Notes: a model not told the origin generated them from the sequence alone. DNA of 64,000 nucleotides from Ralstonia sp. A12 (GCF_000801955.1 NZ_JSZO01000007.1:124001-188000), one strand, 5' to 3'. Shown: positions 1 to 8,344, counted from the first letter of the stretch. Program-made: numbers and translations.

Positions 1-1122
1 CTCGCCGGTCAGTTGCGGGCGCGGCTCGCGCATGGTGAAGGTGAGTGTGCCGCCCAGGTCCGAGCCGCCCACGCGGCCGGTGAATTTTTCGTAGCGCCAG
101 CTTGAACCTTGCTTGCGCAACTCGCCGATCAAGCGGCCGCGTGTGTCGAACGGCGGCGTGTCGGGCAGCACCACGCCCGTCAGCGGATACAGCTGCGCCA
201 TGCTTGCGCCTGACAGGTGCAGGCGCAGGTCCAATGCAGCCAGGCTGGATGGGTTGGTGAGCGAGCCGGCCAAGGCGATACGCGTCTTGCCGACTGTCAC
301 GTCGGCCTGCAGCGGGTAGGGGCGCTTGGCATCCTGCAGGCGCAGCACGCCGCCAGCCTTGCCGCTGCCGTTGATGGCGGCGTTGTTGTACGTGCCCTTG
401 ACCGTCCAGGCGATGCCGTACGGCTGTTGGGGATCGGGCGTGACGGACGCATTGGCTGCCGCACCAGAGGCAGCTGCGCCAGAAGCCGTCGGCACCATCG
501 CCGGCTGCTCGCTGCTCTTGAGCGCGACGCCGTTGGCGGCGGTGTACAGCGCCTGGTTGTCGACCGTGTCGACGGTGGCCGCCAGGTGGATGCGCTTGAT
601 GTCGTCATCCAGCGCCAGCGAGCCCTTGCTGAAGCCGATTTCGCGCAGCTCCAGCTTCCAGTCGGACGGTTTGTTGTCACTGCTGCCGGCAAGGTCAAAC
701 GTCCAGTTGTTGCGGTTCTGCTTGTCGCGCTCCAGCGCAATGGCCGGCGTATCGAGTGTCACGCTCGGGATGACGATGCGGTGTGCCAGCAGCGGCAGTG
801 CTTCCAGCACGAACGTGAGCTGGTGGATCGTCGCCACGTGCGGCTGCTTGGTCCAGTCCGGGTTGCCGACCGTGATGTCGTTGGCAATCAGCCGCGGCCA
901 GGGCACATAGGCACGCCAACCGGTTTCGCCTTCGGGCTTCTTCCAGGTCAGCATCAGGTCGCCGTTAATGGCGAACGCGCGGCCGATGGCTTGCGAGACA
1001 TGGTCGTTCAGATACGGCTTGGCGCGGTTCCAGTCGAACGTCAGCACAAAAATGACTGCCGCTGCCACGATGACAACGGGCGAGATGACGAGTCCGAGGG
1101 CGAGTTTGCCGGAGGTTCGCAT
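1..1122 (-). CDS. AsmA-family protein, C-terminal part beyond the window
   Basis: The reading frame is open for 374 codons from an ATG at 1122 down to the window edge, so the C-terminus is missing. It begins with a short basic stretch and one hydrophobic segment (about residues 7-27), followed by DWNRAKPYLND and an INGDL-type motif, which is the usual N-terminal layout of AsmA proteins. These are anchored in the inner membrane with a large periplasmic part and are linked to envelope lipid homeostasis. A Pro/Ala-rich insert lies near residues 210-235. It diverges from tcdA across 83 bp. The family call is firm; the individual role is unknown. Confidence 0.8.
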   Translation of the reverse strand, partial: MRTSGKLALGLVISPVVIVAAAVIFVLTFDWNRAKPYLNDHVSQAIGRAFAINGDLMLTWKKPEGETGWRAYVPWPRLIANDITVGNPDWTKQPHVATIHQLTFVLEALPLLAHRIVIPSVTLDTPAIALERDKQNRNNWTFDLAGSSDNKPSDWKLELREIGFSKGSLALDDDIKRIHLAATVDTVDNQALYTAANGVALKSSEQPAMVPTASGAAASGAAANASVTPDPQQPYGIAWTVKGTYNNAAINGSGKAGGVLRLQDAKRPYPLQADVTVGKTRIALAGSLTNPSSLAALDLRLHLSGASMAQLYPLTGVVLPDTPPFDTRGRLIGELRKQGSSWRYEKFTGRVGGSDLGGTLTFTMREPRPQLTGE

Positions 1123-1205
1123 GGGTCTTGTTATTTGTTTGGCACGTAAAAATCCGACTCGCCGCATTGATATATAGTTCGGCGCAGTTCCGATTCAATT
1201 GTGTC

Positions 1206-2108
1206 ATGAGCCAAGTAGCAATCAGCGCGCCTGCGCACCCGCCCATCCTCGATGACGAATACGCACGCCGGTTTGGCGGCGTTGCACGCTTGTACGGCCC
1301 AAACGCGCTGGAGCGCTTTGCGGCTGCACACGTGTGCGTGATCGGCATCGGCGGTGTGGGGTCGTGGGTGGCGGAAGCGTTGGCACGCTGCGGTGTTGGC
1401 AAGCTCACGCTGATCGACCTCGACCACATCGCCGTCTCCAACACCAACCGCCAGATCCACGCGTTGGGCGATGCCTACGGCATGGCCAAGGTTGACGCCA
1501 TGGCCGAGCGCATCCTGCAGATCAACCCGCGTGCCGAGATCAGCCGCATTGACGATTTCGTGACCGTGGAAAACGTCGAGGCCTTGCTTGGCCACCCGTT
1601 CGACTACGTGATCGACGCCATCGATGCGGTGAAGGTGAAGACCGCCATCCTGGCCTTCTGCCAGCGCACCGGCAAACGTGTGGTGACGTGCGGTGCAGCA
1701 GGCGGGCAACTCGACCCGACGCGCATTCGCGTGACTGATCTCACGCGCACGATCCAGGACCCGCTGCTCGCCAAGGTGCGCGGCAACCTGCGCCGCCAGC
1801 ACGGCTTCTCGAAGAATCCCAAGTCGCGTTTCGGCATCGATGCCGTGTTCTCGGATGAGCCGCTGCGCTATCCGGAACCCGAGCAGCAGGCCTGTGCTGT
1901 CGAACTGCCGGTCGAATCGAGCCACGCCGGCATTGATGATCTGGCGGCGGCAGGGGAGATCGAAGTCGTCAACGCCCCGCCCGCACCGCAGCCGTCGCAA
2001 GGCCCGCAAGGGCTGGCTTGCGCGGGCTTCGGCTCGTCGGTGTGCGTGACCGCGGTGTTCGGGATGGTGGCGGCGTCGGCGGCGCTGCGTGCAATCGCCG
2101 ACGTCTGA
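1206..2108 (+). CDS. tcdA: tRNA threonylcarbamoyladenosine dehydratase
   Basis: A 300-residue E1-like (ThiF/MoeB superfamily) protein that cyclises t6A37 of tRNAs to ct6A using ATP. The nucleotide-binding loop GIGGVGSWVAEALAR lies around residue 50, followed by LIDLDHIAVSNTNRQ (acidic residue and Arg for ATP) and CGAAGGQLDPTRI. The C-terminal ACAGFGSS region also fits. The frame is open upstream to 1128, but the start is placed at the ATG at 1206 because family similarity begins there (ILDDEYARRFGG). It is a single gene between a divergent AsmA gene and convergent thioredoxin-like gene, 21 bp away. Confidence 0.92.
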   Translation: MSQVAISAPAHPPILDDEYARRFGGVARLYGPNALERFAAAHVCVIGIGGVGSWVAEALARCGVGKLTLIDLDHIAVSNTNRQIHALGDAYGMAKVDAMAERILQINPRAEISRIDDFVTVENVEALLGHPFDYVIDAIDAVKVKTAILAFCQRTGKRVVTCGAAGGQLDPTRIRVTDLTRTIQDPLLAKVRGNLRRQHGFSKNPKSRFGIDAVFSDEPLRYPEPEQQACAVELPVESSHAGIDDLAAAGEIEVVNAPPAPQPSQGPQGLACAGFGSSVCVTAVFGMVAASAALRAIADV

Positions 2109-2129
2109 ACGGCGCGCCTCTACCGTGCG

Positions 2130-2453
2130 TTATCGCGGGATGAATTGATCCAGTTTTTCGCGGATCTTGTCAGCGTAGACGCCCGACCATTCCTCGCGCG
2201 GCTGGCTGTTGGCAAAAACCACGAAGGCTGGCATGACCGACACGCCGTACTTGGCTGCGGTGCCCTCGTTTTCGTCGAAGTCCATGGTGACGAACGTGGC
2301 GCGCCCGGCGTAATTCGACTCCATCTGCTCCAGGCTGGCCACCGCGCATTGGCTGGGGTGGCTCCACTCTGCGGCAAAGCACACGACCACGGGCTTGTTT
2401 TGCGAGGCGTCGATCACGTCTGACTGAAACGAGGCATCGTTGACGATCTTCAT
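2130..2453 (-). CDS. Thioredoxin-like protein lacking the CXXC active site
   Basis: A 107-residue single-domain thioredoxin fold. The start is the ATG at 2453 because a strong AAGGAG lies 7 bases upstream; the frame is open further to 2546. The usual WCGPC is replaced by W-S-H-P-S-Q-C, so only one cysteine remains, displaced along the helix. The second half (VTMDFDENEGTAAKYGVSVMP) keeps the typical strand and the cis-proline segment VMPAF. It should not act as a standard disulfide reductase; a monothiol, chaperone-like or binding role is possible. It lies downstream of the hemerythrin gene and may be co-transcribed with it. Confidence 0.82.
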   Translation of the reverse strand: MKIVNDASFQSDVIDASQNKPVVVCFAAEWSHPSQCAVASLEQMESNYAGRATFVTMDFDENEGTAAKYGVSVMPAFVVFANSQPREEWSGVYADKIREKLDQFIPR

Positions 2454-2553
2454 GGGCACTCCTTCGCCAAGGTGGGGAAGCCCCCGCGCGGCAAAGGCGC
2501 GCGAGCAGGCCACTCTGACTCTAGGCAGGCTGAACCCGATCGACAACCCGTGT

Positions 2554-2970
2554 TCAGCCCACGTGCTCGATGTTGCTCATCTGGCGACCCATCTGCGCCA
2601 GATAGGTCGTCATCATGCGGTCCATCACGTCCACGTGCTGGGCAAACCACTCGGGTAGTTCTGCCACCAGGCGGCGCCCCAATTCCATCTCACCCGCGGC
2701 GGCGCGCTTGCGCACTTCACGGCACAGCGCCAATACGTTGTCGTGCTCGCCGCGATGGCAATGACGCGGGGGAAATTCCGCCGCATCCATCCACGCGTTT
2801 TCCTCGCCGAAGTGGATTTCGGTGTGTGCGATGAAGGCATCGAGGGCAGCAATGAAATCGGCGTCCGATGCGTCGGCCACGGTATTGAGCAGCGCGCAGA
2901 ACTCGGCGTGGTTGGCGTCGGTGGCGGCGTCTCCAAGCTGGAGTGCTTCAGACCATTCGATCACGGGCAT
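2554..2970 (-). CDS. Bacteriohemerythrin
   Basis: A 138-residue four-helix O2-binding diiron protein. The metal ligands are visible: His in NHAEF, HTEIHFGEE (His, His/Glu), HCHRGEHD and QHVDVMD near the C-terminus. The frame extends to a TTG at 2997, but that codon abuts a perfect 8-bp inverted repeat (2998-3020), and the ATG at 2970 (MPVIEWSEAL) matches the way family members begin, so the shorter form is chosen. No clear Shine-Dalgarno sequence precedes either. Roles proposed for the family are oxygen storage, delivery or sensing. It sits between thioredoxin-fold genes on the same strand. Confidence 0.85.
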   Translation of the reverse strand: MPVIEWSEALQLGDAATDANHAEFCALLNTVADASDADFIAALDAFIAHTEIHFGEENAWMDAAEFPPRHCHRGEHDNVLALCREVRKRAAAGEMELGRRLVAELPEWFAQHVDVMDRMMTTYLAQMGRQMSNIEHVG

Positions 2971-2997
2971 GGCGGGCGGGATGTGCAGGATGGACAA

Positions 2998-3020
2998 GGC
3001 CGTCAGCTTACGTGACGGCC
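2998..3020 (-). terminator. Hairpin between the DsbA-like and hemerythrin genes
   Basis: A perfect 8-bp stem GGCCGTCA/TGACGGCC with a 7-base loop lies 59 bp past the stop of the DsbA-like gene and just before the hemerythrin gene. On the minus strand only two T follow, so it is a weak terminator or an RNA-processing hairpin. Confidence 0.4.
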
Positions 3021-3079
3021 TCGGTGTTCTGGTTTGATGTCGGGCAAATCGCGTGGTCGGGCTGCCTACCGCCTACTGC

Positions 3080-3745
3080 CTATTCGGCATCCGCTGCGGG
3101 ATGCTGCTGCATCACTTCCACCGCCCGCGCATAGAGCGCCTCTGCTGGCGCGTAGCCGCGTCCGATCTGGTACAGCGTACTGTCCTGTTCGACCAGCAGG
3201 CTTGGGAAGCCGTTGATGCCCCAGCGGCGCGAGAGGCGGAAGTCTTCGCGCGTTTCATCGCGTAGCGCTTCCGTGTCGAACACGGCGTCGAAGTGCGCGG
3301 CGTCGATGCCGTTGGCGACGGCGACTTCGCGCAGCACATCGACCTGCGTGGTGTCGCGCCCCTCGGCATAGAAGGCGTGCTGCACAGCGTGGAAGAGGAT
3401 AAGCACACGCTCGTCATCCTCGCCCCACACTTCGCGCGCCATGACGACGGCGCGGCAGGCGGGCTCGGTGTCGTAGACGAAGCCGTCGCGGCGCATGGCC
3501 ACCTCGGGCGACTGGTCGAACGGCATGCCGCTGCGCTCGGCCACGGCGTGCCAGTGGTGGAGGATCTCGTCGCGCTTGTCAGCAGCCATCGGCTCGCGTT
3601 GGCCGGGGCGCAGGCCACCGGTGATGAGTGTGACCGGCACCGGTGCACCAAGCCGCTCGGCCAACTGCTTGCGCAGATCGGCAAGTTGCGGCCCGAAACC
3701 GTAGCACCACGAGCACATCGGATCGGCAACGTAGATCAGGCGCAT
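3080..3745 (-). CDS. DsbA-family (FrnE-like) thiol oxidoreductase
   Basis: A 221-residue DsbA-fold protein. The active site CSWC is at residues 11-14 right after the first strand (MRLIYVADPM), the region INGFPSLLV carries the cis-proline, and the helical insert between them has the size seen in FrnE and 2-hydroxychromene-2-carboxylate-isomerase-like members. There is no signal peptide, so it is probably cytoplasmic, unlike classical DsbA. The start is the ATG at 3745. It follows the thioredoxin-TPR gene by 8 bp and is presumably in one operon with it, which fits a shared job in thiol stress. The precise substrate is not known. Confidence 0.85.
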   Translation of the reverse strand: MRLIYVADPMCSWCYGFGPQLADLRKQLAERLGAPVPVTLITGGLRPGQREPMAADKRDEILHHWHAVAERSGMPFDQSPEVAMRRDGFVYDTEPACRAVVMAREVWGEDDERVLILFHAVQHAFYAEGRDTTQVDVLREVAVANGIDAAHFDAVFDTEALRDETREDFRLSRRWGINGFPSLLVEQDSTLYQIGRGYAPAEALYARAVEVMQQHPAADAE

Positions 3746-3753
3746 GGTGTGTC

Positions 3754-4599
3754 CTAGTTGAGCTTGGAGGCCAGTTGGCGGCGCCAGTGCGATACCGCTT
3801 GCGGCGTGTCACGCATCATGTCGAACACCGACACCATGGTCTTGCGCGCAACGTCGTCGCGGAAGGTGCGGTCGCGCTCGACGATGGCGATCAGCTGTTC
3901 GAGTGCAGCTTCATAATTTTGCTGCGCGATGTACTGCTCGGCCAGGTCCAGGCGGGCTTGCAGGTTATTGGGTTCGTTCTCGATGAGCGCGTGCAGGGCA
4001 TTGGCATCGGGCAGCGCATCGGCGCGTTCCGTGGCCTTCAGGCGCGTTTGCAGCGGGCCGTAGCGCTCATCCTGCGGCGCCTTGGGCGAGAGCAGCGCAA
4101 ATTCGCTCTGCGCGGCGGGCACATCACCGCTGTCCAGCAGCAGGTTCACCAGCTCGAAGCGTGCCGCGTCGAAGCCGGGGTCAAACGCCAGCGCGTTCTG
4201 GAACGCCTCGCGTGCATGGGCGATCTCGCCAGCCTGGCGTGCGGCCAACCCTTCACGATAGGCCACATCGGCCGGCTGCGGGATCACGCGGTCGAGGAAC
4301 GCGCGCAACTGTCCCTCGGGCAGCACGCCGACAAACTGGTCGACCGGCTTGCCATCCACAAAGGCCACCACGTACGGAATGCTGCGCACGTTGAAGTGCG
4401 CCGACAACTCGGGGTTGTCGTCCGAGTTGACCTTGGCGAGCTTCCACTTGCCGGCGTATTCGGCCTCGAGCTTTTCCAGCATCGGGCCCAGCGTGCGGCA
4501 GGGCCCGCACCACGGTGCCCAGAAATCGACCAGTACCGGGACTTGACGAGATGTTTCGATCACTTTTAGCGCGAAACTCTGCGAGGTGACGTCGCTCAT
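3754..4599 (-). CDS. Thioredoxin-TPR co-chaperone (CnoX/YbbN-like)
   Basis: A 281-residue protein with an N-terminal thioredoxin domain (WAPWCGPC, cysteines at 31 and 34) and a C-terminal helical tetratricopeptide region from about residue 118 (YREGLAARQAGEIAHAREAF and repeats). This is the domain order of CnoX, the chaperedoxin that protects clients and passes them to GroEL/DnaK; unlike the E. coli protein, which lacks the first cysteine, this one has an intact CXXC and may be redox-active. The start is the ATG at 4599 preceded by AGGAG. The frame is open far upstream, antisense to the acyl-CoA synthetase, but that is a high-GC shadow. Confidence 0.88.
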   Translation of the reverse strand: MSDVTSQSFALKVIETSRQVPVLVDFWAPWCGPCRTLGPMLEKLEAEYAGKWKLAKVNSDDNPELSAHFNVRSIPYVVAFVDGKPVDQFVGVLPEGQLRAFLDRVIPQPADVAYREGLAARQAGEIAHAREAFQNALAFDPGFDAARFELVNLLLDSGDVPAAQSEFALLSPKAPQDERYGPLQTRLKATERADALPDANALHALIENEPNNLQARLDLAEQYIAQQNYEAALEQLIAIVERDRTFRDDVARKTMVSVFDMMRDTPQAVSHWRRQLASKLN

Positions 4600-4730
4600 C
4601 GGCGGGATTCTCCTGGGAAAAGTGCGGCCGGCAGCGGTTGCCGGCAGTGTGTCGAGCATTCTACTTGGGGGTGCCTGGGGCCGCTTCCAGGCTGTTTTTG
4701 CGCCCTTAAAAATGCCTGTCCTGACAACGG

Positions 4731-4760
4731 TTGAAAATAGAACGATCGTTCGGATACCAT
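4731..4760 (+). promoter_or_regulatory. Promoter with embedded palindromic operator before the acyl-CoA synthetase gene
   Basis: TTGAAA (4731-4736) and TACCAT (4755-4760) are separated by 18 bases, and the perfect 12-bp palindrome GAACGATCGTTC (4740-4751) fills the spacer. The position suits a repressor, and short AACG-CGTT palindromes are common for TetR-family regulators of acyl-CoA genes. The regulator itself is not in the neighbourhood, so the family is an inference. Confidence 0.5.
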
Positions 4761-4797
4761 CCGGTAAAAACAACAGACAGATCAACGGAGACACGCT

Positions 4798-6504
4798 ATG
4801 ACACGACCGCACTTCCAGTTCTGGCCCCGGCGCATGCCGCACAACATCGGCTCGCCGCAAACGAGCCTTTGGTACAACCTGGAGGTGTCTGCGCGACGCT
4901 ATCCGGACAAGGACGCGATCATCTTCTACGGTCGCCACACCAGCTTCCGCGAGCTGCACGACGATGCGGTGGCCGTGGCTGGCTGGCTGCAGCAGGTGGC
5001 GGGCGTGCAGAAGGGCGACCGCGTGCTGCTGTACATGCAGAACTGCCCGCAGTTCATGGCCGCGTACTACGGCATCCTGCGCGCCGATGCGGTGGTTGTG
5101 CCGGTCAACCCGATGAACCGGCCGGAAGAGTTCAAGCACTACATCACCGATGCGGGCGCCGCCACGGTCATCTGCAGCGCGGATCTGGCCGTCAACGTGA
5201 CGACGTCCAACGCTGAACTGCCTGAGGCGCAGCGTACGAAGCATCTGCTGGTCACGTCTTACGCTGACGCACTGCCGGCCACGTACGAATATCCGGAAGA
5301 CGCACCGCCCGCGTGGATCACCGCCGAGCATCCGGCACAGCCCGGTGCCGTTGCCTGGAACGACGTGATCGCCCAGCGCCTCGTGCCTGGCCCGCATACC
5401 GCCGGGCCGGACGACCTGGCAGTGATGCCGTACACATCGGGCACCACAGGCTTCCCCAAGGGCTGTATGCACCCGCACCGCACCGTCATGCACAACGTCG
5501 TGGGCGGCTCGATGTGGTCGAGCTCGACCAAGGAAGGCGTGAGCCTGTCGATCATCCCGCTGTTCCACGTGACTGGCATGCAGTACGGCATGAACGCGCC
5601 GATCTACATGGGTTCCACGGTGGTGATGCTGCCGCGCTGGGATCGCGAGGTGGCGGGGCGGTTGATCTCGCGCTACAAGATCACGCACTGGACGAACATC
5701 CCGACCATGGTGATCGACTTCCTGGCGAGTCCGCAGTTGGCGGAGTTCGACCTGTCGAGCCTGGCCTACATCGGTGGCGGCGGTGCGGCGATGCCCCAGG
5801 CCGTGGCCGAGCGCCTGCTGAAGGACTTCAACCTGGCTTACCAGGAAGGCTACGGCCTGTCGGAAACCATCGCGCCCACGCACAGCAATCCGGCGGATCG
5901 AGCCAAACAGCAGTGCCTGGGCATTCCCGTGTTCAACACCGACGCGCGCATCGTCGATCCGCAGACGCTGCAGGAGCTGCCGATTGGCGAGGTGGGCGAG
6001 ATCATCGTCAGCGGCCCGCAGGTGTTCCTGGGCTACTGGGGCAAGCCGCAGGCCACTGCCGAGGTCTTCATCGAGTTCGAGGGCAAGCGCTTCTTCCGCA
6101 CGGGTGACCTGGGCAAGATGGATGAAGACGGCTACTTCTTCCTCACCGACCGCCTGAAACGCATGATCAACGCGTCGGGCTTCAAGGTCTGGCCGGCCGA
6201 GGTGGAGAGCCTGCTGTACAAGCACCCCGACGTGCAGGAGGCCTGCATCATCGGCACGCGCGACGCGTATCGCGGCGAGTCGGTCAAGGCGGTGGTGGTG
6301 CTCAAGGCGCATGCCAAGGGCAAAACCACGGAAGACGACATCATCAACTGGGCGCGCGACAACATGGCCGCCTACAAGTACCCGCGCGTGGTGGAGTTTG
6401 TCGATGCGCTGCCCAAGTCCGGCACGGGCAAGGTGATGTGGCGCACGCTGCAGGAGCAGGAAAACGCCAAGAACGCGGCGGCCGAGAAACCGGCAACCGC
6501 CTAA
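4798..6504 (+). CDS. Long-chain acyl-CoA synthetase (AMP-binding enzyme)
   Basis: A 568-residue adenylate-forming enzyme that activates a fatty or related carboxylic acid to its CoA thioester. Motifs appear in order: P-loop YTSGTTGFPKG near 215-225, EGYGLSET near 355, RTGDLG near 430, the hinge DRLKRMINASGFKVWPAEVE and the C-terminal lysine motif PKSGTGKVMWR. Length is typical. It is transcribed alone, between a palindromic operator and a terminator. Substrate chain length cannot be told from sequence; FadD3-like or medium/long-chain activity are both possible. The first 20 residues (PHFQFWPRRMPHNI) are typical of a beta-proteobacterial subgroup. Confidence 0.88.
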   Translation: MTRPHFQFWPRRMPHNIGSPQTSLWYNLEVSARRYPDKDAIIFYGRHTSFRELHDDAVAVAGWLQQVAGVQKGDRVLLYMQNCPQFMAAYYGILRADAVVVPVNPMNRPEEFKHYITDAGAATVICSADLAVNVTTSNAELPEAQRTKHLLVTSYADALPATYEYPEDAPPAWITAEHPAQPGAVAWNDVIAQRLVPGPHTAGPDDLAVMPYTSGTTGFPKGCMHPHRTVMHNVVGGSMWSSSTKEGVSLSIIPLFHVTGMQYGMNAPIYMGSTVVMLPRWDREVAGRLISRYKITHWTNIPTMVIDFLASPQLAEFDLSSLAYIGGGGAAMPQAVAERLLKDFNLAYQEGYGLSETIAPTHSNPADRAKQQCLGIPVFNTDARIVDPQTLQELPIGEVGEIIVSGPQVFLGYWGKPQATAEVFIEFEGKRFFRTGDLGKMDEDGYFFLTDRLKRMINASGFKVWPAEVESLLYKHPDVQEACIIGTRDAYRGESVKAVVVLKAHAKGKTTEDDIINWARDNMAAYKYPRVVEFVDALPKSGTGKVMWRTLQEQENAKNAAAEKPATA

Positions 6505-6511
6505 AAGAAGA

Positions 6512-6533
6512 AGGGGCCCGAGTGGCCCCTTTC
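6512..6533. terminator. Bidirectional rho-independent terminator
   Basis: Stem AGGGGCC (6512-6518) and GGCCCCT (6524-6530) with a 5-base loop, flanked by an A-rich stretch on the left and TT-C-T on the right. It lies between the convergent acyl-CoA synthetase and ankyrin genes and can serve both. Confidence 0.75.
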
Positions 6534-7328
6534 TCAATGCCCGCGTGCCTTGAAGAGGAGCGCGCCGATGCCGTGGAAGCCGCGCTGGCGCGCATGCCGC
6601 ATCGGCGTGACGCCGGCTCGGTCGGGCAGATTCGGGTCGGCGCCCGCGTCGAGCAGGAGTTGCACGATCTTCTCGTACTTGTCGCTGCCGTCGCCCATGG
6701 CCACGGCCTCGATCAGCGCCGTCAGGCCCAGGTTGTTGGTGGCATCGGGCGGCAAGCCGGCTTTCGCCAGTTCGTTCACCACTTCCACGTAGCCACGGCG
6801 CGCAGCCGGTATCAGCGCGGTATCGCCCTCGGCGTTGGTGGCGCGCAGGTTGGCACCGTGCGACAGCGCCAGGCGCACGGTTTCCGCATCGCCCTGACTT
6901 GCGGCGAGCAGGAAGGCACTGTTCTGGGCGTTGTCTTGCATGTTGACGTCAGCGCCGGCCTGGATGAGCAGGCGGGCTGCTGCGCCCTGGCGTGCCGTCA
7001 CGGCGGCGATGAGTGCGGTGCGGCCATCCGCATCGCGGGCCTTGAGGCTGGCGCCGTCGGCCAGCAAGGTCTGGATGACCATCGTGTTGCCCGTCTGGGC
7101 GGCGGCGATCAGGTCGCGGTCGCGCGTGGCGGGGTCGCTGTGATGGGCGGGGCGTGTCACAGGGGCGGCGCCCGGCGTGGCCTTGGCGCTGGCATTCGTG
7201 CCGGTGGCAACGCGCAGCATCGGCAGATGCTGTTCCTGCCAGGCGTTGGCCATGTCGCCCACGGCCAGCGCCAGCCCCAGCATGACGCCGATGAGCTGAT
7301 TGAGCGCGGGATGACGGGCGAGGAGCAT
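6534..7328 (-). CDS. Ankyrin-repeat protein
   Basis: A 264-residue protein with about five ankyrin repeats from residue 74 to the end; the hallmark pieces are DGRTALIAAV, GADVNMQDNAQNS, GDTALIPAARRG, LGLTALIEAV and GADPNLPDRAGVTP. Residues 8-28 are moderately hydrophobic and could form a membrane anchor or a poor signal sequence, followed by an Ala/Thr/Pro-rich linker. The ATG at 7328 has no Shine-Dalgarno sequence, so an internal start is possible. It follows the ChaC-like gene by 11 bp and is probably cotranscribed. The partner of the repeats is unknown. Confidence 0.82.
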   Translation of the reverse strand: MLLARHPALNQLIGVMLGLALAVGDMANAWQEQHLPMLRVATGTNASAKATPGAAPVTRPAHHSDPATRDRDLIAAAQTGNTMVIQTLLADGASLKARDADGRTALIAAVTARQGAAARLLIQAGADVNMQDNAQNSAFLLAASQGDAETVRLALSHGANLRATNAEGDTALIPAARRGYVEVVNELAKAGLPPDATNNLGLTALIEAVAMGDGSDKYEKIVQLLLDAGADPNLPDRAGVTPMRHARQRGFHGIGALLFKARGH

Positions 7329-7339
7329 GGCAGGAGGGC

Positions 7340-8086
7340 TCAGGCGCTGAGGTAAGGGTCGGGCAGCTCAGTGGGCTCGCCGGCGACGGGCGCGTTGGCT
7401 GCGTCCGTGGCTTGCAGGCGTGTCCACAGGCGGTCCAGATACGGATCGTGCAGCCCGTTGCTGGCCAGGCCGATCAGCGTGCGTTGCAGGTATTCGCGTG
7501 CCGGCCCATACAGGCCGACCGCCTCGCGCAGGCAGCCGACCACGCGCTCATCGGGCAGACGGCCGGCGTAGGCTTCATGCGTGCGGTTCATGACGAAGGC
7601 CAGTGCGAAGACGCGTTCACCGTTGATCTCGGTGGGCAGCCAGCGTGGCTGGTAAGCGCCGGTCAGCATCTCGCGGCGCCACAACACACGGAATTCACGT
7701 TCGGCATGCGCGCGCGGCACACGGAAGGCCACACCCCGGCAACTGCCGCCGCGGTCCAGGCCGAGCACCAGCCCCGGGTTGTCCCAGGTGCCGCGATTGA
7801 TGCGGGAATACAGATAGAAGCCGCGGTGGTACCCGTGCACCGTGGCCGGAGCGGCCTCGGTGTGGAAGATCATGGGGTTCCAGATGAGGGAGCCGTAACC
7901 GAACACCCAGGCGTCCTGGCATTCGCAGGGCGCACTCGACAACCGCGCGAGCGTCGATGCGAGCGACGCTTCCAGCGCAGCCTCGGTTAGCAACGACGAC
8001 GCGACGGGTGAATCACCCAGGGCGGCGCGCAACCGGTTCTGTTCGAGATCCTCTCGGGTGACGGCCATGTCGCAAGCATAGAGCAA
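7340..8086 (-). CDS. ChaC-like gamma-glutamylcyclotransferase
   Basis: A protein of 248 residues from the TTG at 8086, or 242 from the ATG at 8068; neither has a clear ribosome site. The signature WVFGYGSLIWNPM lies near residue 60, followed by GYHRGFYLYSRINRGTW and the central CRGVAFRV segment, as in ChaC enzymes that split glutathione into 5-oxoproline and Cys-Gly. The active-site glutamate is expected in the acidic segment after CRGVAF. It is the first gene of a probable two-gene unit with the ankyrin gene and lies near tRNA-Cys, a neighbourhood that is probably coincidental. Confidence 0.85.
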   Translation of the reverse strand: MLYACDMAVTREDLEQNRLRAALGDSPVASSLLTEAALEASLASTLARLSSAPCECQDAWVFGYGSLIWNPMIFHTEAAPATVHGYHRGFYLYSRINRGTWDNPGLVLGLDRGGSCRGVAFRVPRAHAEREFRVLWRREMLTGAYQPRWLPTEINGERVFALAFVMNRTHEAYAGRLPDERVVGCLREAVGLYGPAREYLQRTLIGLASNGLHDPYLDRLWTRLQATDAANAPVAGEPTELPDPYLSA

Positions 8087-8204
8087 TCGTTACGAGTGGT
8101 CACGCAGACGGATGGCCGATGCCCCGGAAATATCGCGTTGCGCGGGTCGGGAAGCGTTTGGCTATGGCGCGGCCGCAACGGTACACACTGTGAGGCCGGA
8201 AAAC

Positions 8205-8280
8205 TGGAGGCGGGGGAACGGAATTGAACCGTCTTATACGGCTTTGCAAGCCGCAGCATTGACCACTCTGCCACCCCGCC
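8205..8280 (-). tRNA. tRNA-Cys (GCA)
   Basis: Read on the minus strand from 8280: acceptor GGCGGGG, D arm, anticodon stem GCGGC/GCCGT around the loop TTGCAAA (anticodon GCA), T arm with TTCAATT, and an encoded TCCA end with U73, as expected for cysteine. There is one C more between the T stem and the acceptor than the 7-bp pairing needs (five C against four G), making 76 bases instead of the usual 74-75. The call rests on anticodon, arms and discriminator base. Confidence 0.9.
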
Positions 8281-8344
8281 GGGGGAGGGAGCCTGCGATG
8301 TGTCGCATGACGTATCGCAGGCCGGGCGCGATTCTAGCGCAGGA

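Noticed and set aside
217-1149. 310-codon plus-strand frame opposite the AsmA gene
   Set aside because: The minus strand is open to the edge with an AsmA N-terminus; the plus frame lacks any family feature.
3754-6537. One 927-codon open frame spanning the CnoX-like gene and the antisense of the acyl-CoA synthetase
   Set aside because: Only the last 281 codons show a thioredoxin-TPR protein with a ribosome site at 4599; the rest is an Arg/His-rich shadow of a real gene.
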